Source: an uncultured Collinsella sp. (GTDB taxonomy: Bacteria; Actinomycetota; Coriobacteriia; Coriobacteriales; Coriobacteriaceae). Taken from it: a stretch of 35,433 nt of DNA. The first letter of the stretch is position 1; each line of letters opens with the position of its first letter. The stretch is from contig USAX01000005.1 in NCBI GenBank assembly GCA_900552705.1, forward strand, positions 1-35,433. Direction: 5' to 3'. The translations under genes and the position numbers were made by a program. The notes under the pieces are model-generated. The model searched no databases. It was given only the letters and a program-made list of their open reading frames with translations, and was not told the DNA's origin. This document shows, one piece after another, positions 1 to 7,341 of the stretch.

Positions 1-2186
1 TCCTGGGCTGGATCTCTACGGCTGAGGTTCGGAAGGACTCTGCGGTCTGGAATTATATTTATGACGTGAATGGCGACTCCTTCACTACGTCCGACCCGGA
101 TAAGGCCGAACCGTATCTGGTGAAACCAGATTTTAAGGTCACCCAGTGGCAGGATGCCTATCCGGTGTACGCGAAGTACGATGTTAGGTACACCACCAAC
201 CTGTATCGCGCCGGTTTTAAGGGCACGGACAAGGTCAATGTGCCTAGGTACGACATCGATCCCGTTATCAACGCGGGCACCGACCCTGCTACGGCAACGG
301 TGACCCCTGACGTCACGACTCCGGTTTATAAAGCAGGCGGTGAGCTGTATAAGTTGCAGAAGGTTGAGATCGAGCTTCCGAATGGCGAAGCTGAAGAGAT
401 CGAACCTAACGGCGATAACTCGTATTCCCATCAGGTGGAACCCGGCGGGGCCTATACATTTGTGGCGTACTATTCGCCGTTGGCGGTCGTGTACCATCTC
501 AATGCCAAAGATGTTGACGGCAAAGTTGCTCAGCAAGGCGATATGCTCGGCAACCTTGATGGCAGCATCCCGAAGCCCACTTATGACGTCAGCGCTATCG
601 ATAGGGATACAGGAGGTGCGTTCAACGCCTTCGTGGGCTGGACGGAAGCCAAGCCGGCACCTGGCAAGGGCTATGTCGCTTGGTCGGAGGGTATCCGCAT
701 GGTGAGTGCTTCTACCGTGGTCAGGGCCCCCATGGAGCTGTACCCGGTCTACCGTCCCAGCCTGGTTACCGTTCAATCGAACATCGACTCAAATCTCGCG
801 AATCCTGCTCTTGTCCGCGGTCTCGGCCGTACTGATTCCGGCGACCAGATTTCTCTTGAGGTCAAGGCTGTCAAGGAGGTTGTGGGCATTGACGGCACCA
901 AGTACGACTTTGCCGGCTGGTCGCGCGACTATGATTCCGATGGCAAATACACCCTGTTGACCGATGACGAGAAGTATCCCCTCGAGGGCAGCGAGCCCTT
1001 TGAGAGCGTGACCTACACCGCGGTGTACAAGATCGCGCCGTATAAGGTTCGCTATCACGGTGTCGACGGGTCGGTCGTCTTTACGGCGACGGTCGACTCG
1101 GACGGCGAGCGCGCGACGGGCGCCGGCTTTGTCCATAACGTCGATGTTCCCAAGGTGGATGAGAGCGGCAACCCGGTCTATGACAACGACGGCAATCCCG
1201 AGATGGAGAAAAAGTCCGTGGCATACGACCCGGACGCCCACTCCAAGATCGTCGCGCTGCTCGATGAACGGGCGGCCAGCGGTGACGTGCGCGAACTCTT
1301 CCTGGAGTGGCGATATGTGCCTGACGGTGGCGCTGCGAAGTCTTGGGATGAGTTTAAGGACGAGTCGGTTAAGGGCGACATGGACCTGTATCCCGTGACG
1401 TATCGCGTGGTCGCCAAGGATACATCAGACCCCGAGAACCACGTAACCATGACCACCGCGCAGCTTAAATGGCTGCTCGATCCCAACGCCGCCAACACAG
1501 TCGACAATAGCGCCGACAAAGCACCCTTTAAGGTCTGCTTTGCTGAGCCGTTTATGGGGACGCAGCTGACTGTTACCGTTAAGCGGGCGAGCTACGGTCC
1601 TGATGCGTCCATGACGGAGGAACCCGTTAACGACCAGTATGTCTCGCTCTACAGCTTGGGCTCGGGTAACGGTTCGTTCGACTTGGCCAACCGCCTGGAG
1701 TCCAAGAAGACGGGCGAAGGCAAGCAAGGCGACGGCAATGCCGTGTTCGACTTCGCCAAGACCCATGCGCTGACGATCGTCAAAAAGACCACCGATGCCA
1801 GCGCCATGGGACAACCGTTCCGCTTTAAGGTGGCACGCAAGGCGTCGGAGGATTCTCCTGCCGAGACGCGCATGGTCGAGGTGAAAGTTAGCGAGAGGCG
1901 CGACGAAGACGGCGAGACCTGGTATGTCGGCAGCGTGCAATTTGCCGCGCCGACGGGCATCTATACCGTCGAGGAAGACACGAATTGGGCATGGCGCTAC
2001 GAGGGCGAGCTGAGCACGCCGGGCAAGGCGCCCGGTAAATCTGCCGAGCTGACGATTTCGTCTGCTTCGAGCGCGGGCGATGCGGTGGTGACGTGCGTCA
2101 ACACGCGCGCGAATGACAAATGGGTCGATGGCGGCTCGCGTGCCAAGAATGTTTGGGAAAACGGCACGCTGAGGAGGGAGGACTAG
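1..2186 (+). CDS. Large surface protein with InlB-type repeats and a C-terminal Cna-B-like domain (5' partial)
   Basis: The frame is open from base 3, so the gene begins before the window; a GTG at 66 lies inside the protein and is not taken as the start. About 728 residues are visible. Blocks of roughly 70-130 residues each contain a Gly/Glu-Trp core (LGWIS, FVGWTEA, FAGWSRD, FLEWRYV) and end in a hydrophobic strand such as LYPVYR or YTAVYK. This is the pattern of Listeria-Bacteroides InlB_B repeats found in extracellular adhesin-like proteins. From about residue 590 a beta-rich region (ALTIVKKTTD, later FRFKVARK, ending VVTCVNTRAN) resembles a SpaA/Cna-B or related prealbumin-like domain. 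No LPXTG motif or C-terminal membrane segment is present, so anchoring must come from a partner or an upstream part. The TAG stop is followed one base later by the next gene, so the two are almost certainly co-transcribed. A role in adhesion or the extracellular matrix is inferred. Confidence 0.85.
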   Translation, partial: LGWISTAEVRKDSAVWNYIYDVNGDSFTTSDPDKAEPYLVKPDFKVTQWQDAYPVYAKYDVRYTTNLYRAGFKGTDKVNVPRYDIDPVINAGTDPATATVTPDVTTPVYKAGGELYKLQKVEIELPNGEAEEIEPNGDNSYSHQVEPGGAYTFVAYYSPLAVVYHLNAKDVDGKVAQQGDMLGNLDGSIPKPTYDVSAIDRDTGGAFNAFVGWTEAKPAPGKGYVAWSEGIRMVSASTVVRAPMELYPVYRPSLVTVQSNIDSNLANPALVRGLGRTDSGDQISLEVKAVKEVVGIDGTKYDFAGWSRDYDSDGKYTLLTDDEKYPLEGSEPFESVTYTAVYKIAPYKVRYHGVDGSVVFTATVDSDGERATGAGFVHNVDVPKVDESGNPVYDNDGNPEMEKKSVAYDPDAHSKIVALLDERAASGDVRELFLEWRYVPDGGAAKSWDEFKDESVKGDMDLYPVTYRVVAKDTSDPENHVTMTTAQLKWLLDPNAANTVDNSADKAPFKVCFAEPFMGTQLTVTVKRASYGPDASMTEEPVNDQYVSLYSLGSGNGSFDLANRLESKKTGEGKQGDGNAVFDFAKTHALTIVKKTTDASAMGQPFRFKVARKASEDSPAETRMVEVKVSERRDEDGETWYVGSVQFAAPTGIYTVEEDTNWAWRYEGELSTPGKAPGKSAELTISSASSAGDAVVTCVNTRANDKWVDGGSRAKNVWENGTLRRED

Positions 2187-2187
2187 G

Positions 2188-2757
2188 ATGACTAAGCGCA
2201 AGCAGATCGTTGCCCTCCTTGTTGGCGTTCTCCTGTTGGCTGGCGCCGCCGGTACCTTTGCGTGGCTTTCGGTTACGGGGGTGCTGGTCAACGAGTTTGG
2301 CTTTGGTTCGGTGGCACCTTCGGTGGACGAGAACCTCAATGACAACGTGAAGAGCGACGTCACGATTACAAACAAGGGCTCGGCCCCGGCATACCTGCGT
2401 GTTGCGGTGGATATCTACTGGCAGGACCAGGATGGCGCGCGCCTGTGGGATGAGCCGGTTGCCGGCACCGACTACGTCATTGACTGGGGCAGTGTGTCCA
2501 AGGCATCTGCTTCCAACAGAGCCGCCTCTTGGGTTGTCGCGTCCGACGGATTCTACTACTGGACGTCTCCCGTTTCACCGATGGACAAAACCGATGTGCT
2601 CATCAAGAGCGTGACTGAGCATAAAGCAGGTGGGAAGAACCTGGTCGTTGACATTTCGACCCAGGCAATTCAATCCACGCCCGACGATGCAGTTGCAGAG
2701 GCATGGGGCTGTGCAGTCGAGGATGGCGTGCTGGTGCCGCCGCATGGGGGTGCGTAA
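2188..2757 (+). CDS. SipW-type signal peptide, TasA/camelysin-like secreted protein
   Basis: The 189-residue protein begins with a basic patch and a long hydrophobic stretch (KRKQIVALLVGVLLLAGAAG, then TFAWLS). This is the signature of substrates of the SipW-type signal peptidase, such as TasA and CalY. The mature part starts with a DVTITNKGSAPAYLRVAVD-like beta-sandwich strand, in which conserved Asn/Lys-Gly and Ala-Tyr-Leu-Arg residues recall TasA-type matrix subunits. There is no C-terminal anchor. The start is supported by GAGGGAGGA five bases before the ATG. It sits between a repeat-rich surface protein and a wall-anchored TasA-like protein, which suggests a minor or major subunit of a surface fibre or matrix. 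That role is inference; the secretion class is clear. Confidence 0.82.
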   Translation: MTKRKQIVALLVGVLLLAGAAGTFAWLSVTGVLVNEFGFGSVAPSVDENLNDNVKSDVTITNKGSAPAYLRVAVDIYWQDQDGARLWDEPVAGTDYVIDWGSVSKASASNRAASWVVASDGFYYWTSPVSPMDKTDVLIKSVTEHKAGGKNLVVDISTQAIQSTPDDAVAEAWGCAVEDGVLVPPHGGA

Positions 2758-2759
2758 GT

Positions 2760-3458
2760 ATGGCTTTCCCAATTCGCAAAGACGTTGCGACTTCCTTGCG
2801 CTGCGTGGTCGCGGCCATTTTCTGCATTGTCGCGCTCGCCGCGCCTGCTCGTGCGTTTGCCGACGCTCCCGCGATTGCCTATGACGGAAATGCGCGACAG
2901 TTGACGGTCTCGGGAGCGACGGGCTCTTCGGGGGAGCCCGATCTGTTTTTGGCCTTTAAAGATCTGATGCCCGGCGATGTGCGCGAGCAGCAGATCGAGG
3001 TTCGTGCCACGGGCGTAAAGTCCCAGGTACGCGTGTTTGTGCGGGCCGTTGTCGATCACGAGACGGCACACCTGCTGTCGCCCATTACCTTGACAGCGTC
3101 GGCGGGCGATGCGTCTGCCGGTTGGCTCCAGACGGGAACGCCGGGCAGCGTGTTTGCCTATCCCACGCAGGTCGCAACGTTTGCGAGCGATGGCAGCACG
3201 GTGCTCAATTTGCAACTAAGTGTCCCGACGTCGGTAGGCAACGAGCTTGCCGACGCAAGCAAGACCATCCGCTGGGAAATCACCGCCGAGGACGATGGCG
3301 AGAAGATTCCCGTACAACCTGCTGGCAGTAAGAGCCACGGTCTGTTTGGCCTGGCGGCAACCGGCGACAGCACGCTCGCATTGCTCTTGGTGTTGCTGAC
3401 GCTTGCAATCATCGCTTTCATGGCCGCGCTGCTTTTGTCCAGGAGGGATAAGCGCTAG
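2760..3458 (+). CDS. TasA-like domain protein with a LAATG sortase signal
   Basis: ATG at 2760 begins two bases after the previous stop and gives 232 residues; the frame is open further upstream but would overlap the previous gene. Residues about 10-33 form a signal peptide (hydrophobic core ending in Ala-rich ARAFADA). The central region (LFLAFKDLMPGDVREQQIEV) has the Pro-Gly-Asp turn and Gln/Ile/Val strand typical of TasA/camelysin-type domains. The C-terminus carries LAATG followed by D, a hydrophobic membrane span and the basic tail SRRDKR, the layout of a sortase substrate. LAxTG is the motif usually linked to class E sortases in actinobacteria. It is probably the wall-anchored base or regulator of the structure made with its two upstream neighbours. 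No sortase gene is visible in the window. Confidence 0.83.
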   Translation: MAFPIRKDVATSLRCVVAAIFCIVALAAPARAFADAPAIAYDGNARQLTVSGATGSSGEPDLFLAFKDLMPGDVREQQIEVRATGVKSQVRVFVRAVVDHETAHLLSPITLTASAGDASAGWLQTGTPGSVFAYPTQVATFASDGSTVLNLQLSVPTSVGNELADASKTIRWEITAEDDGEKIPVQPAGSKSHGLFGLAATGDSTLALLLVLLTLAIIAFMAALLLSRRDKR

Positions 3459-3477
3459 GTCCATCTTCTAAACGCAC

Positions 3478-3491
3478 CGCCCAGGAGGGCG
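3478..3491 (+). terminator. Short GC hairpin after the surface-protein operon
   Basis: CGCCC-AGGA-GGGCG starts 20 bp after the stop of the LAATG protein and is followed by CCCCTTTATT. The stem is only 5 bp and the T-tract is weak, so this is a tentative terminator for the plus-strand surface operon. Confidence 0.35.
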
Positions 3492-3576
3492 CCCCTTTAT
3501 TGATGGAAGGCCTAATAAGCTGATAGTTCCATGCCCCGATGCGTTCAGAGTGGGATGGGCTTTCCGAATACAAAGA

Positions 3577-3595
3577 AGGCCACTTAATGTGGCCT
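3577..3595 (-). terminator. Intrinsic terminator of the LtaS-like gene
   Basis: A perfect 7-bp stem (AGGCCAC / GTGGCCT) with a 5-base loop is followed, reading on the minus strand, by TCTTTG. It lies about 205 bp beyond the LtaS-like stop codon and 56 bp beyond the long palindrome 3652-3780. This is the same order as at the ends of both exporter operons. Confidence 0.6.
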
Positions 3596-3651
3596 ACAAC
3601 TTACATATGTTGCGGATGCTCTCATGACAAGCCGCGCTTCAACACCGAGGC

Positions 3652-3780
3652 GTCTGCCCGGCGACGCGGAATGTAAGGTTCATCGCGAGTTCCGCACGAG
3701 CCGGAGAGCACTTAATGTGCTCTCCGTGCGAGCAGGACTGTCCGAGCAGGGAACCTTACGTTCCACGCCGCCGGGCAGAC
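3652..3780 (-). repeat. Long 3'-UTR palindrome with an apical hairpin (family element)
   Basis: Arms 3652-3681 and 3751-3780 are 30 bp long with three mismatches. Inside them a perfect 10-bp hairpin (CGGAGAGCAC at 3701-3710, GTGCTCTCCG at 3716-3725) caps the structure. The element starts 20 bp after the stop of the minus-strand LtaS-like gene. Read on that strand, the apical region contains TGCTCGGACAGTC and GTGCGGAACTCGCG. These match TGCTCAAACATTC and TGCGAAACTGCGCG in the elements at 25997 and 30500, so it appears to be a divergent member of that family. The intergenic stretch 3459-3800 otherwise holds only the two short hairpins listed separately. Confidence 0.75.
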
Positions 3781-3800
3781 GAACCAGTTAAGACGTGTCG

Positions 3801-6101
3801 CTATTTAATCTTGGTCGTACCCGGCGCCAGGTTGGGGTCGGTCTCGTTGGCTTCGGTCTGGAAGTGCTCGGTATACACGTTCTTGCCGTCGCGGAACATC
3901 TCGTAGTACTGCATCTTGGCGTAATCCTCGCGCGCCTTGGTGGCGGCTGCGGCAGCGGCGTCGTCACCGGTGACGTTGGAGGAGAGCGCCCAGCGCAGGC
4001 TGGCGTCCTCGTAGCCCACGGAGTTGATGGCGGGCAGCGACTCGCGCAGCGTCATATGCGCCTTCTGGTAGTCGGTCAGCGGTGCGCCGATCAGCTGCAT
4101 GAGCTGGGTGGACAGGTAGTTGGTGGACAGGTCGTCGGTCTCACTCGTCTGGTCGCAACCGGCAACGTCGTAGTTGGCCCAGATGATGTAGTCGGTCTGC
4201 CACAAGCGCTCCTGATGCGTGGCGTCGTCCTCGTCGGTAAACCACTTATCGTTGAACTTGGACGGGAAGAACGGCTGATGGTCGCCCCAGAACACCACGA
4301 CCACCTTGCGGTCAAGCCTGCTCAAGGCGTTGAGGAAGTAGCGCAGCGCCTGGTCGGACTGCTCGATGCACGAGACGTACTCGTCGACATCGGACAGCGT
4401 GCCGTCCTCGACGGTCTTGGCGTCCAGATCGGTCGTGTCGATGTTCAGGTGCATCTGCTTATCTGCCGGCAGCAGGCCCGTGTCGTAGCCCGAGTGGTTC
4501 TGCATGGTCACGTCAAAGATAAACTGCGGATCGGCGTTCTGATTGAGCAGCTCAAGAATCTTGTCGTAGGTCGCCTGGTCGGTCACCATGCCGCGCAGGG
4601 TATCGGCGCCTTGGAAATCGTTGATGGACAGGAACTGGTCAAAGCCAAAGTCCTTATAGACGTTCTCGCGGTTCCAGTTGGTGGCGTGGTTGGGGTGCAT
4701 GGCCGTGGTGGAATAGCCGAGCGATTTGAACTGCTCTGCCAGGTTCCCGGTCGTCTCCATGTTGTAGATGGTGTAGGGGTACACGCCCGAACCCAGGTTG
4801 GCCATGGAGTTGCCGGTCATAAACTCAAACTCGGTATTGGCCGTGCCGCCGCCGTAGGCGCTCACATAGAGCTTGCCGCGGCTGAGACAGTTGGAAAGGT
4901 TCTTAAAGTACTGCGGGCCCTCGTAGCCGGCGCGCATGTTCTGATAGATCGACAGGTCCGAGAAGGTCTCGTTCATGATGGCGATGACCGTGGGCTTCTC
5001 GCTATCGAACTGCTCCTGGGCGGCGGCGCGCCCGTCGCTCTTGGCCGCGTCGGACTTGTCGTAGGCCTTGGCGTACTTTTTGAGCGTGGCCTTGGCATCG
5101 TCGACGGAGTAGTCGGCGGGTTTGGGCGGCTTGATGGACTGTGCTGCACTAATAAAGGCAGGCAGATAGCCCTCGCGCCAGTAGCTCTCGAGCGGGCGCC
5201 AGGTGTAGACGGTGATGCCGAGAGTGTTGTAGTAGTCGATAAGCGTGACATGCGCGGTCACGCCGCCCAGGCACAGCACCGCCACGAGCAGGTTGATGAG
5301 CAGCATGCGCTTGGCGTTGGCGGCACCCTTTTGACGGTGCGGTGCCACCAGGCCGGCGTACTCGCATAGCAGCATGGCGATGGCGGTAAAGCCCATGGAC
5401 AGCACGCAGAACAGCGAGATGGAGAAGGTGTAGCCGTTGCCGGCGACTGCGGCGGCGGTGGAGATGGCCGAAAGGTCGCCCGGCTGGATGGGCATGGATT
5501 TAAACGTGATGACAAAGAACTCGGCAATGCCCAGGACAAAGAGGGCAAAGGCCAGGACCGCGGGAGCCGCGCCGTGGCGCTGGAACAGGAAGAACAGGCC
5601 GACCATGAGCGTGGTGATGATGGCCCACTCGAGCAGGATGCACAGGGGGTAGACCCAGGTAAAGTCGTGGTTGGACGAGACCTCCATGCCCAGCAGCGCA
5701 AAGACGCCGGCGAGCAGCAGGCACAGGACGGCGGCGACGAGCGGTTTGCCCACAAAGGCGCCGCGCAGACGGGCGAGCTTGCCGGTGGGAGCGGGGGCGT
5801 CGGGCGCGGCGAACGCAAAGACGCGCGGGGCGATGCGGTCGCGTGCGATGCTGGCCCAAGCGCAGCCGGTGAGGATGGCGTTGGTCAGGATGAGCATCAC
5901 AAAGGCGAGCGGCTCGTTTTGAGCGACGAGGCCCACGGCGCCCCAAATAGTCAAAAAGACCTGGAACAGGCCGAAGACGACGCTCCACCCAAGAGCGCTT
6001 TTGGCAACGGTTCCCGACTGAGCGCGAATGGCCTTGGCCTCGCGCAAGACAAGGTAGACGGTCGCCGCAAGACCGACGAGCGAGATGGCGGCAGCGAACA
6101 T
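3801..6101 (-). CDS. LtaS-family membrane phosphoglycerol transferase / sulfatase
   Basis: This 766-residue protein has an N-terminal half with several hydrophobic membrane segments and a C-terminal extracellular alkaline-phosphatase-fold domain of the LTA synthase/sulfatase family. The metal-binding Glu lies in VIAIMNETFSD (about residue 378). The nucleophile Thr is in YGGGTANTEFEF (about 420), and the Asp-His metal pair is in FWGDHQP (about 607-608). LtaS enzymes move glycerol-phosphate or a related group onto cell-wall or glycolipid polymers outside the membrane; the exact acceptor cannot be read here. The ATG at 6101 is chosen because GAGGAG lies seven bases upstream; an in-frame GTG at 6116 has no such site. 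The gene stands alone, divergent from the nitroreductase, and ends in a long palindrome plus terminator. The 6102-6314 gap must hold both promoters, but none is clear. Confidence 0.88.
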   Translation of the reverse strand: MFAAAISLVGLAATVYLVLREAKAIRAQSGTVAKSALGWSVVFGLFQVFLTIWGAVGLVAQNEPLAFVMLILTNAILTGCAWASIARDRIAPRVFAFAAPDAPAPTGKLARLRGAFVGKPLVAAVLCLLLAGVFALLGMEVSSNHDFTWVYPLCILLEWAIITTLMVGLFFLFQRHGAAPAVLAFALFVLGIAEFFVITFKSMPIQPGDLSAISTAAAVAGNGYTFSISLFCVLSMGFTAIAMLLCEYAGLVAPHRQKGAANAKRMLLINLLVAVLCLGGVTAHVTLIDYYNTLGITVYTWRPLESYWREGYLPAFISAAQSIKPPKPADYSVDDAKATLKKYAKAYDKSDAAKSDGRAAAQEQFDSEKPTVIAIMNETFSDLSIYQNMRAGYEGPQYFKNLSNCLSRGKLYVSAYGGGTANTEFEFMTGNSMANLGSGVYPYTIYNMETTGNLAEQFKSLGYSTTAMHPNHATNWNRENVYKDFGFDQFLSINDFQGADTLRGMVTDQATYDKILELLNQNADPQFIFDVTMQNHSGYDTGLLPADKQMHLNIDTTDLDAKTVEDGTLSDVDEYVSCIEQSDQALRYFLNALSRLDRKVVVVFWGDHQPFFPSKFNDKWFTDEDDATHQERLWQTDYIIWANYDVAGCDQTSETDDLSTNYLSTQLMQLIGAPLTDYQKAHMTLRESLPAINSVGYEDASLRWALSSNVTGDDAAAAAATKAREDYAKMQYYEMFRDGKNVYTEHFQTEANETDPNLAPGTTKIK

Positions 6102-6314
6102 GCTGAGACTCCTCACAAACTAAAACCTACGAAAGCGGGGGTTTACCCGATTGTTACCAAGATATGCGCTGCATTTGGTGACTGCGCACAACAACCAGCC
6201 ATATTAACGCGCGCGTGTGGCAGTGTTGCGCAATGTTGTGGCGACCTGCGCGATAATGGACGGGAATTACACGGAAACGTAAAGGCTTCTTAAAGAAATG
6301 GCAGGGATGGGGCT

Positions 6315-7175
6315 ATGAGCGAGCAGATGAGCGAGCAGGTTTGTGCGACGGCTGTGGATGTGTGCGGCTATCCGGTCGAGACTACGGGCAACGCGGTACT
6401 GGACATCTTGGAGCATCGCTCGTCTGCGCGTGCCTTCGCGCGTGATGACGATGACCGTCCCGTGGCGGTGACCGACGAACAGCGGGCGGCGATTCTGCAT
6501 GCGGCGAGTCGCGCACCGTCGGCGGGCGCCATGATGATGTATTCCATCGTGAGCATTCGCGAGCAGGCTACGCTGGACCGTCTGGCCGACCTGTGCGATC
6601 ACCAGCCCATGATCGCCAAGGCGCCCTGGGCACTTATATTTGTGGTCGACTATGCCAAGTGGATCGATCTGTTTGAGCACGTGGGCTGCTTTGAGCCCGA
6701 GTTTGTAGAGCGTACGGGCAAGGCGCCCCGCCGCGCGCCGGGTTTGGGCGACTTTGCCATCGCGGCGCAGGATGCCGTAATCGCCGCGCAAAACGCCGTG
6801 ATTGCCGCCGAGGCCCTGGGGCTGGGGAGCTGCTACATCGGTGACATCGTCGAGAATGCCGAGGAAGTTGCCGCGTTGCTGGACTTGCCGCCCTATACCA
6901 TGCCGCTGTCGATGCTCATCATCGGCACGCCCCGTAAGGAGCGCCCGGCCATTGCGCATCCCGTAGTGAACCTGGTGCACGAGGAACGCTACTGCCGTGC
7001 GGATGCCGCGACCATGGACGCGCAGGTGGCCGAGATGGACGCGATGTTCCGTCCGCATGCCCGCGAGGTGGGGGAGCGCGTCGTGGATATCTACACCCGC
7101 AAGCACACGAGCCCCTTTATGGCCGAGATGAGCCGCTCCATGGAGTGGTGGTTCAAAAACTGGCTCGGCAAGTAA
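6315..7175 (+). CDS. Nitroreductase family FMN oxidoreductase
   Basis: The 286-residue protein has the nitroreductase pattern: an N-terminal ILEHRSSARAF motif (about residues 36-46) whose Arg/Ser residues contact FMN phosphate. ASRAPSAGAMMMYS follows, then GLGSCYIGDIVENAEEV, the family's Gly-rich Gly-x-Cys segment near the flavin. These enzymes use NAD(P)H to reduce nitro groups, quinones or flavins in the cytoplasm; the natural substrate is unknown. AGGGATGGGG precedes the ATG by a few bases. The C-terminal 60 residues, rich in Met, Arg and Trp, extend beyond the core fold. The gene is monocistronic: a 13-bp perfect hairpin follows the stop by 12 bp and the kup promoter lies beyond it. Confidence 0.9.
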   Translation: MSEQMSEQVCATAVDVCGYPVETTGNAVLDILEHRSSARAFARDDDDRPVAVTDEQRAAILHAASRAPSAGAMMMYSIVSIREQATLDRLADLCDHQPMIAKAPWALIFVVDYAKWIDLFEHVGCFEPEFVERTGKAPRRAPGLGDFAIAAQDAVIAAQNAVIAAEALGLGSCYIGDIVENAEEVAALLDLPPYTMPLSMLIIGTPRKERPAIAHPVVNLVHEERYCRADAATMDAQVAEMDAMFRPHAREVGERVVDIYTRKHTSPFMAEMSRSMEWWFKNWLGK

Positions 7176-7187
7176 CGAATGCGGTGA

Positions 7188-7216
7188 TGTGACAAAGGGA
7201 CAGTCCCTTTGTCACA
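7188..7216 (+). terminator. Perfect 13-bp hairpin of the ACAAAGGG type
   Basis: TGTGACAAAGGGA and TCCCTTTGTCACA are separated by CAG, 12 bp after the nitroreductase stop. The T-tract is weak (TTCC), so it may act as a terminator, an mRNA 3'-end stabiliser or both. Related stems occur at 9648-9684 and 20540-20568. Confidence 0.6.
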
Positions 7217-7300
7217 TTCCATATCGCCGAGGTGGCCTAAAGGCCGTATAAATGTTTATTTAGCTGGGAAAACAGTGCATTAAAACATGGGCCGATTGCC

Positions 7301-7306
7301 TATAAT
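7301..7306 (+). promoter_or_regulatory. Probable -10 box of the kup promoter
   Basis: A perfect TATAAT lies 36 bp before the kup start. The expected -35 position (about 7278-7283, CATTAA) is a poor match, so the promoter may rely on an activator. The KdpDE-like pair downstream is a natural candidate, but this is inference. Confidence 0.5.
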
Positions 7307-7341
7307 CCCCTCGAACATTAAAGTTGGGAGGAAACCGGCTT

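Noticed and set aside
3715..3906. 63-codon plus-strand ORF starting in the palindrome
   Set aside because: It overlaps the LtaS-like gene on the other strand, begins inside the hairpin and has no ribosome site.
7176..7341. c-di-AMP (ydaO) or other riboswitch in the kup leader
   Set aside because: The leader after the -10 box is only about 30 bases, too short, and the hairpin before it belongs to the previous gene.
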